Positions 26,591-34,638 of a stretch of DNA of 37,984 bases are shown piece by piece. Both the position numbers and the translations under genes were made by a program. Source of the DNA: Streptomyces werraensis (lineage in GTDB: Bacteria > Actinomycetota > Actinomycetes > Streptomycetales > Streptomycetaceae); NCBI GenBank assembly GCA_014656175.1, contig BNBX01000021.1, positions 1 through 37,984 on the forward strand, written 5' to 3'. Under the pieces are notes generated by a model, which worked only from the letters and a program-made list of their open reading frames with translations, was not told the origin of the DNA and did no database searches. Positions within the stretch are counted from its first letter, which is position 1; the number at the start of each line of letters is the position of its first letter.

Positions 26591-26928
26591 CCACCGCGCA
26601 GGTCGCCACGCTCCTGGCCGCCGGACTTGCCTCCTTGGTCGCGCTCGGCCTGGGCCTCGGGCTCGACCCGCCGAACGCCCTGGTCCGGGACGCGCCGGCG
26701 GGGGACCGCACCGGCCTCGACCTCCGCGCGGTCTGGCCGGTCGGCGCCATCGCCGCTGCGTCCGCGCTGATCACCGTCATCGGCCTGAAGGCGTCGCGCA
26801 GCGGCCCCACTCCCCTCGGGGGCCGGTTCCTGGAGATCGCGGAGGGCTTCGTGCTGCTCACGCTGGTGTCTCTGGCGCCGGCCGTCTTCGGCGTCTATGG
26901 CCACACGGTGCGGTCCCTGACCGGATGA
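26591..26928 (+). pseudogene. 3' fragment of a multi-spanning membrane protein, probably EccD of a type VII secretion system
   Basis: An open frame of about 112 residues with no proper start or ribosome binding site. It begins within a transmembrane helix (QVATLLAAGLASLVALGLGL), is followed by a second (VWPVGAIAAASALITVIGL) and a third (LEIAEGFVLLTLVSLAPAVF), and ends GVYGHTVRSLTG. The GRFLEIAEGF...GVYG...RSLTG ending resembles the C-terminus of EccD, the 11-helix ESX membrane component. It abuts, at about 26590, the opposite-strand remnant, so both genes have lost their 5' parts at one junction. Stop at 26926-26928, then a terminator. Confidence 0.55.
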
Positions 26929-26936
26929 CGCGGGAC

Positions 26937-26964
26937 GGCGCCCGACGGATCCCCGTCGGGCGCC
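26937..26964. terminator. Bidirectional hairpin terminator
   Basis: Perfect 12-bp stem GGCGCCCGACGG (26937-26948) and CCGTCGGGCGCC (26953-26964) with loop ATCC, between the EccD-like fragment and the convergent DUF397 gene. Confidence 0.85.
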
Positions 26965-26982
26965 GCGTCCTCAGGCAGACGA

Positions 26983-27261
26983 CTACGCCTCGCGCTCCGT
27001 CGGCTCCAGGTCGAACTCCCCGTCGCGCGCGCCCAGCACGAACGCGCGCCACTCCGCCTCGGTGTACCGCAGGACCGTGTCCGGGTCGAGGGAGGACCGC
27101 ATGGCCACGGCGCCGCCGGGCAGGTACGCGATCTCCACCCGCTCCTCGTGCTCCTCCGTGCCCGGCGCGCTGTGCCACTCGACACCGGAGATGTCGAGGG
27201 CGTAGAGCTCGTTCTTCTCCCGCTCCTTGCGTGCCTTGATCTCCTCAGCCGTCTCCGCCAT
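26983..27261 (-). CDS. DUF397 domain protein
   Basis: 92 residues from the ATG at 27261, with GGGAAGGGG upstream; a longer start at 27306 is less likely. The DUF397 core is in the second half: GVEWHSAPGTEEHEERVEIA, LPGGAVAMRSSLDPDTVLRY and AEWRAFVLGARDGEFDL. The first 30 residues are a charged helix (ETAEEIKARKEREKNEL) not usual for the roughly 60-residue family. DUF397 proteins are very numerous in streptomycetes, often paired with an XRE regulator of the BldB/WhiJ-type system. No such partner adjoins this copy. It is convergent with the EccD-like fragment. Confidence 0.85.
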   Translation of the reverse strand: MAETAEEIKARKEREKNELYALDISGVEWHSAPGTEEHEERVEIAYLPGGAVAMRSSLDPDTVLRYTEAEWRAFVLGARDGEFDLEPTEREA

Positions 27262-27375
27262 GCCCCAGCGACCCCTTCCCGACGTACGATCGATCCGAGC
27301 GCTCACCCTAGTGGCCTGCCCCTTCCCTTCCGACGGGTTCCACCGACCGGGGGAAAGCGGCCCGTCACCACCTGG

Positions 27376-27381
27376 TACTCT
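27376..27381 (+). promoter_or_regulatory. Candidate -10 box for rpsO
   Basis: TACTCT (TANNNT). Initiation near 27388 would give a leader of about 140 bases before the rpsO GTG, long enough for translational autoregulation as known for S15 in several bacteria. No consensus -35 was found. Confidence 0.4.
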
Positions 27382-27528
27382 GGGCGACGGCCGTATGTGT
27401 ACGCACCCCCGGAGCCACCTGCTCTGGAGGCCGCGCCCAGCGGATCCCCGCCTTCCGAGTCATGGAAGACCCCCCGAGAAGCAGACCGGGGGCACTCGGT
27501 GGCCACTCACAGATCACGAGGAGTACGC

Positions 27529-27816
27529 GTGTCGCTCGACGCCGCAGTGAAGAAGCAGATCATCTCCGAGTTCGGCACCAAGGAGGGTGACACCGGCTCC
27601 CCCGAGGTCCAGGTCGCTCTGCTGTCCCGTCGGATCTCCGACCTGACGGAGCACCTGAAGACCCACAAGCACGACCACCACTCCCGCCGTGGCCTGCTGA
27701 TCCTCGTCGGTCAGCGCCGCCGGCTGCTGCAGTACCTCGCCAAGAAGGACATCCAGCGCTTCCGTACGCTGGTCGAGCGCCTCGGCATCCGCCGCGGTGC
27801 GGCGGGCGCCAAGTAA
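27529..27816 (+). CDS. rpsO: 30S ribosomal protein S15
   Basis: 95 residues from a GTG at 27529 with GAGGAG (27518-27523) 5 bases upstream. S15 is a primary 16S rRNA-binding protein of the 30S platform. The family pattern is complete: EFGTKEGDTGSPEVQVALLS, ISDLTEHLKTHKHDHHSRRG and LLILVGQRRRLLQYLAKKDI. It is followed by a hairpin and then pnp, an order conserved in most bacteria. Confidence 0.97.
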   Translation: MSLDAAVKKQIISEFGTKEGDTGSPEVQVALLSRRISDLTEHLKTHKHDHHSRRGLLILVGQRRRLLQYLAKKDIQRFRTLVERLGIRRGAAGAK

Positions 27817-27826
27817 GACGCCGTGG

Positions 27827-27861
27827 AGGGAGCGGTTCCCGGGACAAGGGGGCCGCTCCCT
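27827..27861 (+). terminator. rpsO-pnp intergenic hairpin
   Basis: Stem AGGGAGCGG (27827-27835) and CCGCTCCCT (27853-27861), 17-base loop, followed by TT. It may act as an attenuator. In Streptomyces the rpsO-pnp intergenic hairpin is also known as an RNase III processing site, so a role in mRNA cleavage is as likely as termination. Confidence 0.7.
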
Positions 27862-28230
27862 TTGCTGTACGTGCGGAGTGTCACCACGCCTTTGTAGTGT
27901 GGTAGCACAACGCAAGAACGCAAGAAGCAGGACTCAGCGTGATGACCGGCGTCGCATCGGGTATGCGATCCACGGACCATCACAACGGACGTCACCCTGA
28001 CGTCCACCCGGACGTCACTCCGGCGTCCACCCCGGACGTCACCCACGACGTCCCCCGTACGAGGGGAAGCGCACCTCGCCGCCGCCGGTCCTCGGTAGTG
28101 GCCCCCGGGAGAGTCAACCCCGGGTGCTTCGATCGAAGACCGGCCCGCACCAGTGGAGCGCTTCTCCGCCCCGTCCCCCCGCCACACGGGCGAGCGGGAC
28201 GAAAGACGACAAGTAACGGAGAATTTGCTG
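27862..28230. promoter_or_regulatory. Long rpsO-pnp intergenic region with its own promoter and repeats
   Basis: About 370 bases without a convincing gene. A possible -10 box TAGTGT lies at 27895-27900, which would give pnp a leader of over 300 bases. At 27988-28052 there is an array of six GACGTC-type hexamers (one degenerate, GGCGTC). Further on are small palindromes CCCGGG...CCCGGG and CTTCGATCGAAG (near 28128-28139). Independent pnp promoters besides the rpsO promoter are established in Streptomyces; the exact site here is inference. Confidence 0.5.
27988..28052. repeat. Helically phased GACGTC array upstream of pnp
   Basis: Hexamers start at 27988, 27999, 28011, 28022 (GGCGTC), 28035 and 28047, i.e. 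every 11 to 13 bases, each embedded in GGACGTCACCC-like sequence. No reading frame is preserved across the array because the spacing varies. Confidence 0.75.
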
Positions 28231-30444
28231 GTGGAGAACGAGACCCACTACGCCGAAGCCGTCATCGACAACGGCTCCTTCGGCACCCGCACCATCCGCT
28301 TCGAGACGGGCCGCCTGGCCCGTCAGGCCGCCGGCTCCGCCGTGGCCTACCTGGACGACGACACCATGGTGCTGTCGGCCACCACCGCTTCCAAGAACCC
28401 CAAGGACCAGCTCGACTTCTTCCCCCTCACGGTGGACGTCGAGGAGCGGATGTACGCGGCCGGGAAGATCCCCGGCTCGTTCTTCCGCCGTGAGGGCCGT
28501 CCCTCCGAGGACGCCATCCTCACCTGCCGTCTGATCGACCGCCCGCTGCGCCCGTCCTTCAAGAAGGGCCTGCGCAACGAGATCCAGGTCGTCGCCACGA
28601 TCATGGCGCTCAACCCCGACCACCTGTACGACGTCGTGGCGATCAACGCCGCCTCCGCGTCCACGCAGCTGGCCGGCCTGCCCTTCTCCGGCCCGATCGG
28701 CGGCGTCCGCGTCGCGCTGATCCGCGGCCAGTGGGTCGCCTTCCCGACGCACACCGAGCTCGAGGACGCCGTCTTCGACATGGTCGTCGCGGGCCGCACC
28801 CTCGAGGACGGCGACGTCGCGATCATGATGGTCGAGGCCGAGGCCACCGAGAAGACGATCAAGCTCGTCGAGGGCGGCGCCGAGGCGCCGACCGAGGAGG
28901 TCGTCGCCGCCGGTCTGGACGCCGCGAAGCCCTTCATCAAGGTGCTCTGCAAGGCCCAGGCCGACCTCGCCGCGAAGGCCGCCAAGCCGACCGCCGAGTT
29001 CCCGATCTTCCTCGACTACCAGGACGACGTCCTGGAGGCGCTCACCGCCGCCGTCAAGCCCGAGCTCGCCCAGGCGCTCACCATCGCCGGCAAGCAGGAG
29101 CGCGAGGCCGAGCTGGACCGCGTCAAGCAGCTCGCCGCCGAGAAGCTCCTGCCGGAGTTCGAGGGCCGCGAGAAGGAGATCTCCGCCGCGTACCGCGCGC
29201 TGACCAAGTCCCTGGTGCGCGAGCGCGTCATCAAGGAGAAGAAGCGCATCGACGGCCGCGGTGTCACCGACATCCGCACCCTGGCCGCCGAGGTCGAGGC
29301 CATCCCGCGCGTGCACGGCTCGGCGCTGTTCGAGCGCGGTGAGACCCAGATCCTGGGCGTCACCACGCTGAACATGCTGCGCATGGAGCAGCAGCTGGAC
29401 ACCCTCTCCCCGGTGACCCGCAAGCGCTACATGCACAACTACAACTTCCCGCCGTACTCCACCGGCGAGACCGGCCGCGTCGGCTCCCCGAAGCGCCGCG
29501 AGATCGGTCACGGCGCCCTCGCCGAGCGCGCCCTGATCCCGGTCCTGCCGACCCGCGAGGAGTTCCCCTACGCGATCCGTCAGGTGTCCGAGGCCCTCGG
29601 CTCCAACGGCTCGACGTCCATGGGCTCCGTGTGCGCCTCCACCATGTCGCTGCTGAACGCCGGTGTGCCGCTGAAGGCCCCCGTCGCCGGTATCGCCATG
29701 GGCCTGATCTCCCAGGAGATCGAGGGCGAGACGCACTACGTCACCCTCACCGACATCCTCGGTGCGGAGGACGCCTTCGGCGACATGGACTTCAAGGTCG
29801 CCGGCACCAAGGAGTTCGTGACCGCCCTCCAGCTCGACACCAAGCTGGACGGCATCCCCGCCTCCGTCCTGGCCGCCGCCCTCAAGCAGGCCCGTGACGC
29901 CCGCCTCCACATCCTCGACGTGATGATGGAAGCGATCGACACGCCGGACGAGATGTCCCCCAACGCGCCGCGGATCATCACCGTGAAGATCCCGGTCGAC
30001 AAGATCGGCGAGGTCATCGGCCCCAAGGGCAAGATGATCAACCAGATCCAGGAGGACACCGGCGCCGAGATCACGATCGAGGACGACGGCACGATCTACA
30101 TCGGCGCCGCCGACGGCCCGGCCGCCGAGGCCGCCCGCGCCACGATCAACGGCATCGCCAACCCGACGATGCCCGAGGTCGGCGAGCGCTACCTGGGCAC
30201 GGTCGTCAAGACCACGACCTTCGGCGCGTTCGTCTCCCTGCTCCCCGGCAAGGACGGTCTGCTGCACATCTCGCAGATCCGCAAGCTGGCCGGCGGCAAG
30301 CGTGTGGAGAACGTCGAGGACGTCCTCGGCGTGGGCCACAAGGTCCAGGTCGAGATCGCCGAGATCGACTCCCGCGGCAAGCTCTCCCTGATCCCCGTGA
30401 TCGAGGGCGAGGACGACGACAAGAAGGACGACGCCGACAAGTGA
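28231..30444 (+). CDS. pnp: Polynucleotide phosphorylase (PNPase)
   Basis: 737 residues from the GTG at 28231, with GGAGA (28218-28222) 8 bases upstream; the frame is open further up but the family starts here (MENETHYAEAVIDNG). PNPase degrades RNA 3' to 5' with phosphate and in Streptomyces also adds 3' tails. Two RNase PH-like core domains are visible: the first about 8-150, the second about 325-550 with RIDGRGVTDIRTLAAEVE, HGSALFERGETQ and EALGSNGSTSMGSVCASTM. They are separated by the helical domain and followed by KH (about 592-645, IPVDKIGEVIGPKGKMINQI) and S1 (about 655-725, GTVVKTTTFGAFVSLLPGKDG). The tail is acidic and lysine-rich. Its stop overlaps the next start (GTGA). Confidence 0.98.
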   Translation: MENETHYAEAVIDNGSFGTRTIRFETGRLARQAAGSAVAYLDDDTMVLSATTASKNPKDQLDFFPLTVDVEERMYAAGKIPGSFFRREGRPSEDAILTCRLIDRPLRPSFKKGLRNEIQVVATIMALNPDHLYDVVAINAASASTQLAGLPFSGPIGGVRVALIRGQWVAFPTHTELEDAVFDMVVAGRTLEDGDVAIMMVEAEATEKTIKLVEGGAEAPTEEVVAAGLDAAKPFIKVLCKAQADLAAKAAKPTAEFPIFLDYQDDVLEALTAAVKPELAQALTIAGKQEREAELDRVKQLAAEKLLPEFEGREKEISAAYRALTKSLVRERVIKEKKRIDGRGVTDIRTLAAEVEAIPRVHGSALFERGETQILGVTTLNMLRMEQQLDTLSPVTRKRYMHNYNFPPYSTGETGRVGSPKRREIGHGALAERALIPVLPTREEFPYAIRQVSEALGSNGSTSMGSVCASTMSLLNAGVPLKAPVAGIAMGLISQEIEGETHYVTLTDILGAEDAFGDMDFKVAGTKEFVTALQLDTKLDGIPASVLAAALKQARDARLHILDVMMEAIDTPDEMSPNAPRIITVKIPVDKIGEVIGPKGKMINQIQEDTGAEITIEDDGTIYIGAADGPAAEAARATINGIANPTMPEVGERYLGTVVKTTTFGAFVSLLPGKDGLLHISQIRKLAGGKRVENVEDVLGVGHKVQVEIAEIDSRGKLSLIPVIEGEDDDKKDDADK

Positions 30445-31820
30445 CGTCCCGTGGCTCCAAGGCGACGGCCCGCACCTCCTCGGAGGCGCGGGCCGTCGCC
30501 CGTACCCAAACCCTCATCAAGGGCGAGAACGGCATCGGCACGGTCCGCAGGACCACCCTCCCGGGCGGACTGCGCATCGTCACCGAGACCCTGCCCTCGG
30601 TCCGCTCGGCGACCTTCGGCATCTGGGCGCACGTCGGCTCCCGCGACGAGACCCCGGCCCTCAACGGCGCCACCCACTACCTGGAGCACCTGCTCTTCAA
30701 GGGCACGGCCACCCGCTCCGCGCTGGACATCTCCGCGGCCATCGACGCCGTCGGCGGCGAGATGAACGCGTTCACGGCCAAGGAGTACACGTGCTACTAC
30801 GCGCGCGTGCTCGACACCGACCTGCCGCTCGCCATCGACGTGGTGTGCGACATGCTGACCGGATCGGTGATCCGTGAGGAGGACGTCGACGTCGAGCGCG
30901 GCGCCATCCTCGAAGAGATCGCGATGACCGAGGACGACCCGGGCGACTGCGTGCACGACCTCTTCGCGCACACGATGTTCGGCGACAACCCCCTCGGCCG
31001 CCCCGTCCTCGGCACGGTCGACACGGTCAACGCCCTGACGGCCGACCGCATCCGCCGCTTCTACAAGAAGCATTACGACCCCACCCACCTGGTGGTCGCC
31101 TGCGCCGGCAACGTCGACCACGACAAGGTCGTCCGCCGGGTCCGCGCCGCCTTCGAGAAGGCCGGCGCGCTCAAGGACCCCGGGGCGCAGCCGATCGCCC
31201 CGCGCGGCGGCCGGCGCGCCCTGCGCACCGCCGGGCGCGTGGAGCTGCTCGGCCGCAAGACGGAGCAGGCGCACATCGTGCTCGGCATGCCGGGTCTCGC
31301 CCGCACCGACGAGCGGCGCTGGGCCCTCGGCGTGCTGAACACCGCCCTCGGCGGCGGCATGTCCTCCCGCCTGTTCCAGGAGGTCCGCGAGAAGCGGGGC
31401 CTGGCCTACAGCGTGTACTCGTACACCTCGGGCTTCGCCGACTGCGGTCTGTTCGGGGTGTACGCGGGCTGCCGGCCCTCCCAGGTGCACGACGTGCTGA
31501 AGATCTGCCGCGACGAGCTGGACCGGGTCGCCGAGCACGGGCTGCCCGACGACGAGATCGAGCGGGCCATCGGCCAGCTCAGGGGCTCCACCGTCCTCGG
31601 CCTGGAGGACACCGGCGCGCTGATGAACCGTATCGGCAAGAGCGAGCTGTGCTGGGGCGAGCAGATGTCGGTCGACGACATGCTGTCCCGGATAGCCTCG
31701 GTCACTCCGGACGACGTGCGCTCGGTCGCCCGGGACATCCTGGGACGGCGGCCCTCCCTGTCGGTCATCGGCCCGCTGAAGGACAAGCAGGCGGCCCGGC
31801 TGCACGAGGCCGTCGCCTGA
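30441..31820 (+). CDS. M16 family zinc metallopeptidase
   Basis: 459 residues. The GTG at 30441 overlaps the pnp stop, so translation is probably coupled. The inverted zinc motif HxxEH is intact (HYLEH, about 75-79), with the downstream glutamate in ERGAILEEIAM (about 150-160), so the protein should be an active peptidase of the pitrilysin/processing-peptidase type. The C-terminal inactive M16 half has GGGMSSRLFQEVREKRGLAYSV. There is no signal peptide; it is probably cytosolic. Location directly after pnp and before dapB is usual in actinobacteria. The natural substrate is not indicated by the sequence. Confidence 0.93.
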   Translation: MTSRGSKATARTSSEARAVARTQTLIKGENGIGTVRRTTLPGGLRIVTETLPSVRSATFGIWAHVGSRDETPALNGATHYLEHLLFKGTATRSALDISAAIDAVGGEMNAFTAKEYTCYYARVLDTDLPLAIDVVCDMLTGSVIREEDVDVERGAILEEIAMTEDDPGDCVHDLFAHTMFGDNPLGRPVLGTVDTVNALTADRIRRFYKKHYDPTHLVVACAGNVDHDKVVRRVRAAFEKAGALKDPGAQPIAPRGGRRALRTAGRVELLGRKTEQAHIVLGMPGLARTDERRWALGVLNTALGGGMSSRLFQEVREKRGLAYSVYSYTSGFADCGLFGVYAGCRPSQVHDVLKICRDELDRVAEHGLPDDEIERAIGQLRGSTVLGLEDTGALMNRIGKSELCWGEQMSVDDMLSRIASVTPDDVRSVARDILGRRPSLSVIGPLKDKQAARLHEAVA

Positions 31821-31858
31821 CCCACCCCGGCACCACACCCGGTAAGGAAGCAACAGAC

Positions 31859-32611
31859 ATGAGCAAGCTGCGCGTGGCGGTCCTCGGCGCCAAGGGCCGG
31901 ATCGGCTCCGAGGCGGTACGGGCGGTCGAGGCCGCCGAGGACATGGAACTGGTCGCCGCCCTCGGCCGGGGCGACAAGCTGGAGACCCTCGCCGAGACCG
32001 GCGCCCAGGTCGCCGTCGAGCTGACCACCCCCGCCTCGGTCATGGGCAACCTCGACTTCTGCGTACGCCACGGCATCCACGCGGTGGTCGGCACCACCGG
32101 CTGGACCGACGACCGCCTCGCGCAGCTGAAGGGCTGGCTCGACCAGTCCCCGGAGACGGGCGTGCTCATCGCCCCGAACTTCTCCATCGGCGCCGTGCTG
32201 ACCATGAAGTTCGCCCAGATCGCCGCCCCGTACTTCGAGTCCGTCGAGGTCGTGGAGCTGCACCACCCCAACAAGGTGGACGCCCCCAGCGGCACCGCCA
32301 CGCGCACCGCCCAGCTCATCGCCGAGGCCCGCCGCCAGGCCGGCAGCGCCCCCGCCCCGGACGCCACGGCCACCGCCCTGGACGGCGCCCGCGGCGCGGA
32401 CGTCGACGGGGTCCCGGTGCACGCGGTCCGGCTGCGCGGCCTCCTCGCCCACCAGGAGGTCCTGCTCGGCGCGGAGGGCGAGACCCTCACCGTCCGCCAC
32501 GACTCCCTGCACCACAGCAGCTTCATGCCGGGCATCCTGCTCGGCGTGCGCCGCGTGGTGACCACTCCCGGCCTCACCTTCGGCCTGGAACACTTCCTCG
32601 ACCTGAACTGA
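31859..32611 (+). CDS. dapB: 4-hydroxy-tetrahydrodipicolinate reductase
   Basis: 250 residues from the ATG at 31859 with AAGGAAG (31844-31850) upstream. DapB reduces the product of DapA with NAD(P)H on the way to diaminopimelate and lysine. Visible are the dinucleotide-binding motif VAVLGAKGRIGSEAV, VVGTTGWTDD, the catalytic and substrate-binding stretch VELHHPNKVDAPSGTA (about 135-150) and the C-terminal dimer region SFMPGILLGVR. Its partner dapA lies about 2.1 kb downstream, after three unrelated genes. Confidence 0.97.
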   Translation: MSKLRVAVLGAKGRIGSEAVRAVEAAEDMELVAALGRGDKLETLAETGAQVAVELTTPASVMGNLDFCVRHGIHAVVGTTGWTDDRLAQLKGWLDQSPETGVLIAPNFSIGAVLTMKFAQIAAPYFESVEVVELHHPNKVDAPSGTATRTAQLIAEARRQAGSAPAPDATATALDGARGADVDGVPVHAVRLRGLLAHQEVLLGAEGETLTVRHDSLHHSSFMPGILLGVRRVVTTPGLTFGLEHFLDLN

Positions 32612-32625
32612 GCCGGTCCCACCCC

Positions 32626-33069
32626 ATGCGCGCGAAGATCTCCTACGCCCTCACGGCCGCCGTCCTGGTCGTCTACTTCGTCCTGGTCGGCAGCCGCGGC
32701 GTGCTGCTCATCAAGGCCGGCACGCTTCTCACGGTCACCTTCGGGGTGGCCGTGCTGATCCTGCCGGTCATCGGTGTGTGGTTCCTCTGGAAGAACACCC
32801 AGTTCGTCCGGGACGCCAACCGGCTCGCCGCCGAGCTGGACGCCGAGGGCGGCCTGCCCGTGGACAATCTCAGGCGGCTGCCCAGCGGCCGCATCGACCG
32901 CGAGTCGGCCGACGAGGTCTTCGCGCTGCGCAAGGCCGAGACGGAGGACGCGCCCGACGACTGGCGCAGCTGGTTCCGGCTCGCCGTGGCCTACCACGAC
33001 GCCCGGGACACCCCGCGCGCCCGCAAGGCGATGCAGCGGGCCATCGCCCTGCGCAAGACCGCCTCCTGA
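32626..33069 (+). CDS. Small membrane protein with TPR-like C-terminus
   Basis: 147 residues. Two transmembrane helices occupy the N-terminal half (about 6-26 and 31-55: SYALTAAVLVVYFVLVG and TVTFGVAVLILPVIGVWFLW). The rest is soluble and charged, ending in a single TPR-like helix pair, WRSWFRLAVAYHDARDTPRARKAMQRAIAL. The start ATG at 32626 has only a weak site (CCGGTCCCACCCC upstream). It follows dapB by 14 bases, so it is probably co-transcribed. Conserved next to dapB in streptomycetes as I recall; the role is unknown. Confidence 0.8.
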   Translation: MRAKISYALTAAVLVVYFVLVGSRGVLLIKAGTLLTVTFGVAVLILPVIGVWFLWKNTQFVRDANRLAAELDAEGGLPVDNLRRLPSGRIDRESADEVFALRKAETEDAPDDWRSWFRLAVAYHDARDTPRARKAMQRAIALRKTAS

Positions 33070-33084
33070 GCGCGCGGGCGGGCA

Positions 33085-33663
33085 TCAGGCGCGCCCGTAC
33101 TCGTCCGCCCACGCCTCGACGGTGTCGGCCGCGCGGTCGAAGGCCAGCGGGTCCCTCCCCAGGAAGTCCGCGTTGTGCGAGGTCAGCACCGGCGCCTGCC
33201 CGTCGGACGAGCGGCCCCGCCGGTTCATCACGAGCGCCTGCCCCTGCACGGTCCTCGGCAGCCCCAGCCAGCGCACCGGCTGCTGCACCGTGCGCACGGA
33301 GGCGACCTGGTCCCAGGCGGTCGTCCGCGTGGCGAGGAACGTCACGTGGCGCACCCCACGGGCGCTCACCCACACCCCCATGCGCAGCAGCCGCAGCGCG
33401 GCCACCACGATGACCAGCGCGAACCCGAACACGGTGGCCGCCGACGCGGGCGTGGCCGTCGCCGCGATGATCACGGACGAGAACAGCACGAACGAGGCGA
33501 GCAGCAGCAGGACCGCGGCCGCGCCCACGCGCCAGGGGCCGGGCCGGTAGGGACGCCGCCAGCGGTCCCGGTCGTCGTACGGCAGCGCGACGTCGTCCGT
33601 CGTGTCGAAGGTGCTGTCGGCCGTCAGGAAGGGCAGGGGCACGGTGGTCCTCACTCGATCCAT
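33085..33663 (-). CDS. Membrane protein with PH-like domain
   Basis: 192 residues from the ATG at 33663. A GTG start at 33702 is possible, but a -10-like box (TAGCCT, 33688-33683 on this strand) falls inside that extension and favours the shorter form. Two hydrophobic helices (about 46-66 and 69-90) are followed by a C-terminal bacterial PH-like region (VSARGVRHVTFLATRTTAWDQVASVRTVQ...). This is a common actinobacterial membrane-protein layout. It faces the TPR-like gene tail to tail and is divergent from thyX. No specific function can be given. Confidence 0.78.
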   Translation of the reverse strand: MDRVRTTVPLPFLTADSTFDTTDDVALPYDDRDRWRRPYRPGPWRVGAAAVLLLLASFVLFSSVIIAATATPASAATVFGFALVIVVAALRLLRMGVWVSARGVRHVTFLATRTTAWDQVASVRTVQQPVRWLGLPRTVQGQALVMNRRGRSSDGQAPVLTSHNADFLGRDPLAFDRAADTVEAWADEYGRA

Positions 33664-33682
33664 GCAGGGGCTGTGCCCGGTG

Positions 33683-33688
33683 AGGCTA
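33683..33688 (-). promoter_or_regulatory. Candidate -10 box for the PH-like membrane protein gene
   Basis: TAGCCT on the minus strand, 19 bases before the ATG at 33663; a TGGTGA-like -35 lies about 17 bases upstream. It is used here to choose the start codon. Confidence 0.35.
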
Positions 33689-33746
33689 TCGATCTGTGTC
33701 ACCGGTCACCACCCTCGGGGGTCCGGACGGCCCCGCGTCCGCGCCG

Positions 33747-33752
33747 TAGAGT
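33747..33752 (+). promoter_or_regulatory. Candidate -10 box for thyX
   Basis: TAGAGT (TANNNT), with initiation near 33759 and a leader of about 30 bases containing AAGGA (33775-33779) before the GTG at 33791. Confidence 0.45.
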
Positions 33753-33790
33753 GGGCCGCGCCCCAGAAGTGATGGAAGGACCCTCTGCTC

Positions 33791-34531
33791 GTGACCGACA
33801 CCCCTGCCGACGACCTCAAGCCGAGTTTCCGCAGCGATGTGACCGTCGAGCTGGTGAAGCACACCGCGTCCGACGCCGACGTGCTGTTCGCCGCCCGCGT
33901 CTCGACACTCGGCGAGCAGTCCCTGGACGAGCTGCGGAAGGACCCCGAGCGGTCCAAGGGCCTGATCAACTACCTGATGCGGGACCGGCACGGCAGCCCC
34001 TTCGAGCACAACTCGATGACCTTCTTTGTCAGCGCCCCGATCTTCGTCTTCCGCGAGTTCATGCGGCACCGGGTCGGCTGGTCGTACAACGAGGAGTCGG
34101 GCCGCTACCGGGAGCTCCAGCCGGTCTTCTACGTCCCGGACGCCGACCGCAAGCTGGTCCAGGAGGGCCGCCCCGGCAAGTACCGCTTCGTCGACGGCAC
34201 CGCCGACCAGCAGGAACTCGTCGGACGAGCCATGGAGGACTCGTACCGGCAGTCCTACGAGGCGTACCAGGAGATGCTGGCCGCCGGCGTGGCCCGCGAG
34301 GTCGCCCGCTCGGTCCTCCCCGTCGGCCTCTACTCGTCGATGTACGCGACCTGCAACGCCCGCTCGCTGATGCACTTCCTCGGCCTGCGCACCCAGCACG
34401 AGCTGGCCAAGGTGCCGTCCTTCCCGCAGCGGGAGATCGAGATGGTCGGCGAGAAGATGGAAGCCGAGTGGGCCCGCCTGATGCCGCTCACCTACGCCGC
34501 CTTCAACGCCAACGGTCGCGTCGCCCCGTAA
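33791..34531 (+). CDS. thyX: Flavin-dependent thymidylate synthase ThyX
   Basis: 246 residues from a GTG at 33791. ThyX methylates dUMP to dTMP using FAD, NADPH and methylenetetrahydrofolate. The signature RHRVGWSYNEESGRY (about 91-105) matches the RHRxxSxNExSxRY motif that binds FAD and dUMP. Further matches are HGSPFEHNSMTF and the C-terminal NARSLMHFLGLRTQHELAKV, with residues for the active site. It is adjacent to dapA, an order common in actinobacteria. Confidence 0.97.
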   Translation: MTDTPADDLKPSFRSDVTVELVKHTASDADVLFAARVSTLGEQSLDELRKDPERSKGLINYLMRDRHGSPFEHNSMTFFVSAPIFVFREFMRHRVGWSYNEESGRYRELQPVFYVPDADRKLVQEGRPGKYRFVDGTADQQELVGRAMEDSYRQSYEAYQEMLAAGVAREVARSVLPVGLYSSMYATCNARSLMHFLGLRTQHELAKVPSFPQREIEMVGEKMEAEWARLMPLTYAAFNANGRVAP

Positions 34532-34602
34532 CGGGCGCCGTCCCGCGTCCCGGCGCGGCAGGCGAGCACAGATGTACGCATCAGCCGCGCGAAGTGTCCG
34601 TA

Positions 34603-34632
34603 TTGCGGCATTTCGTGAGTTTCATCTAGCCT
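34603..34632 (+). promoter_or_regulatory. Sigma70-type promoter between thyX and dapA
   Basis: TTGCGG (34603-34608), 18-base spacer, TAGCCT (34627-34632). This is the best-spaced promoter-like sequence in the window. Transcription would begin near 34639, directly in front of the hairpin at 34641-34684. Confidence 0.55.
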
Positions 34633-34638
34633 GATCAA

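Noticed and set aside
26983..27261. Anti-sigma or toxin partner for the upstream fragments
   Set aside because: The sequence clearly fits DUF397, it is convergent with the fragment and a bidirectional terminator separates them.
27939..28493. Possible leader ORF with HPDV repeats before pnp
   Set aside because: It runs far into pnp in another frame; the repeats come from the GACGTC array, whose variable spacing does not preserve a frame.
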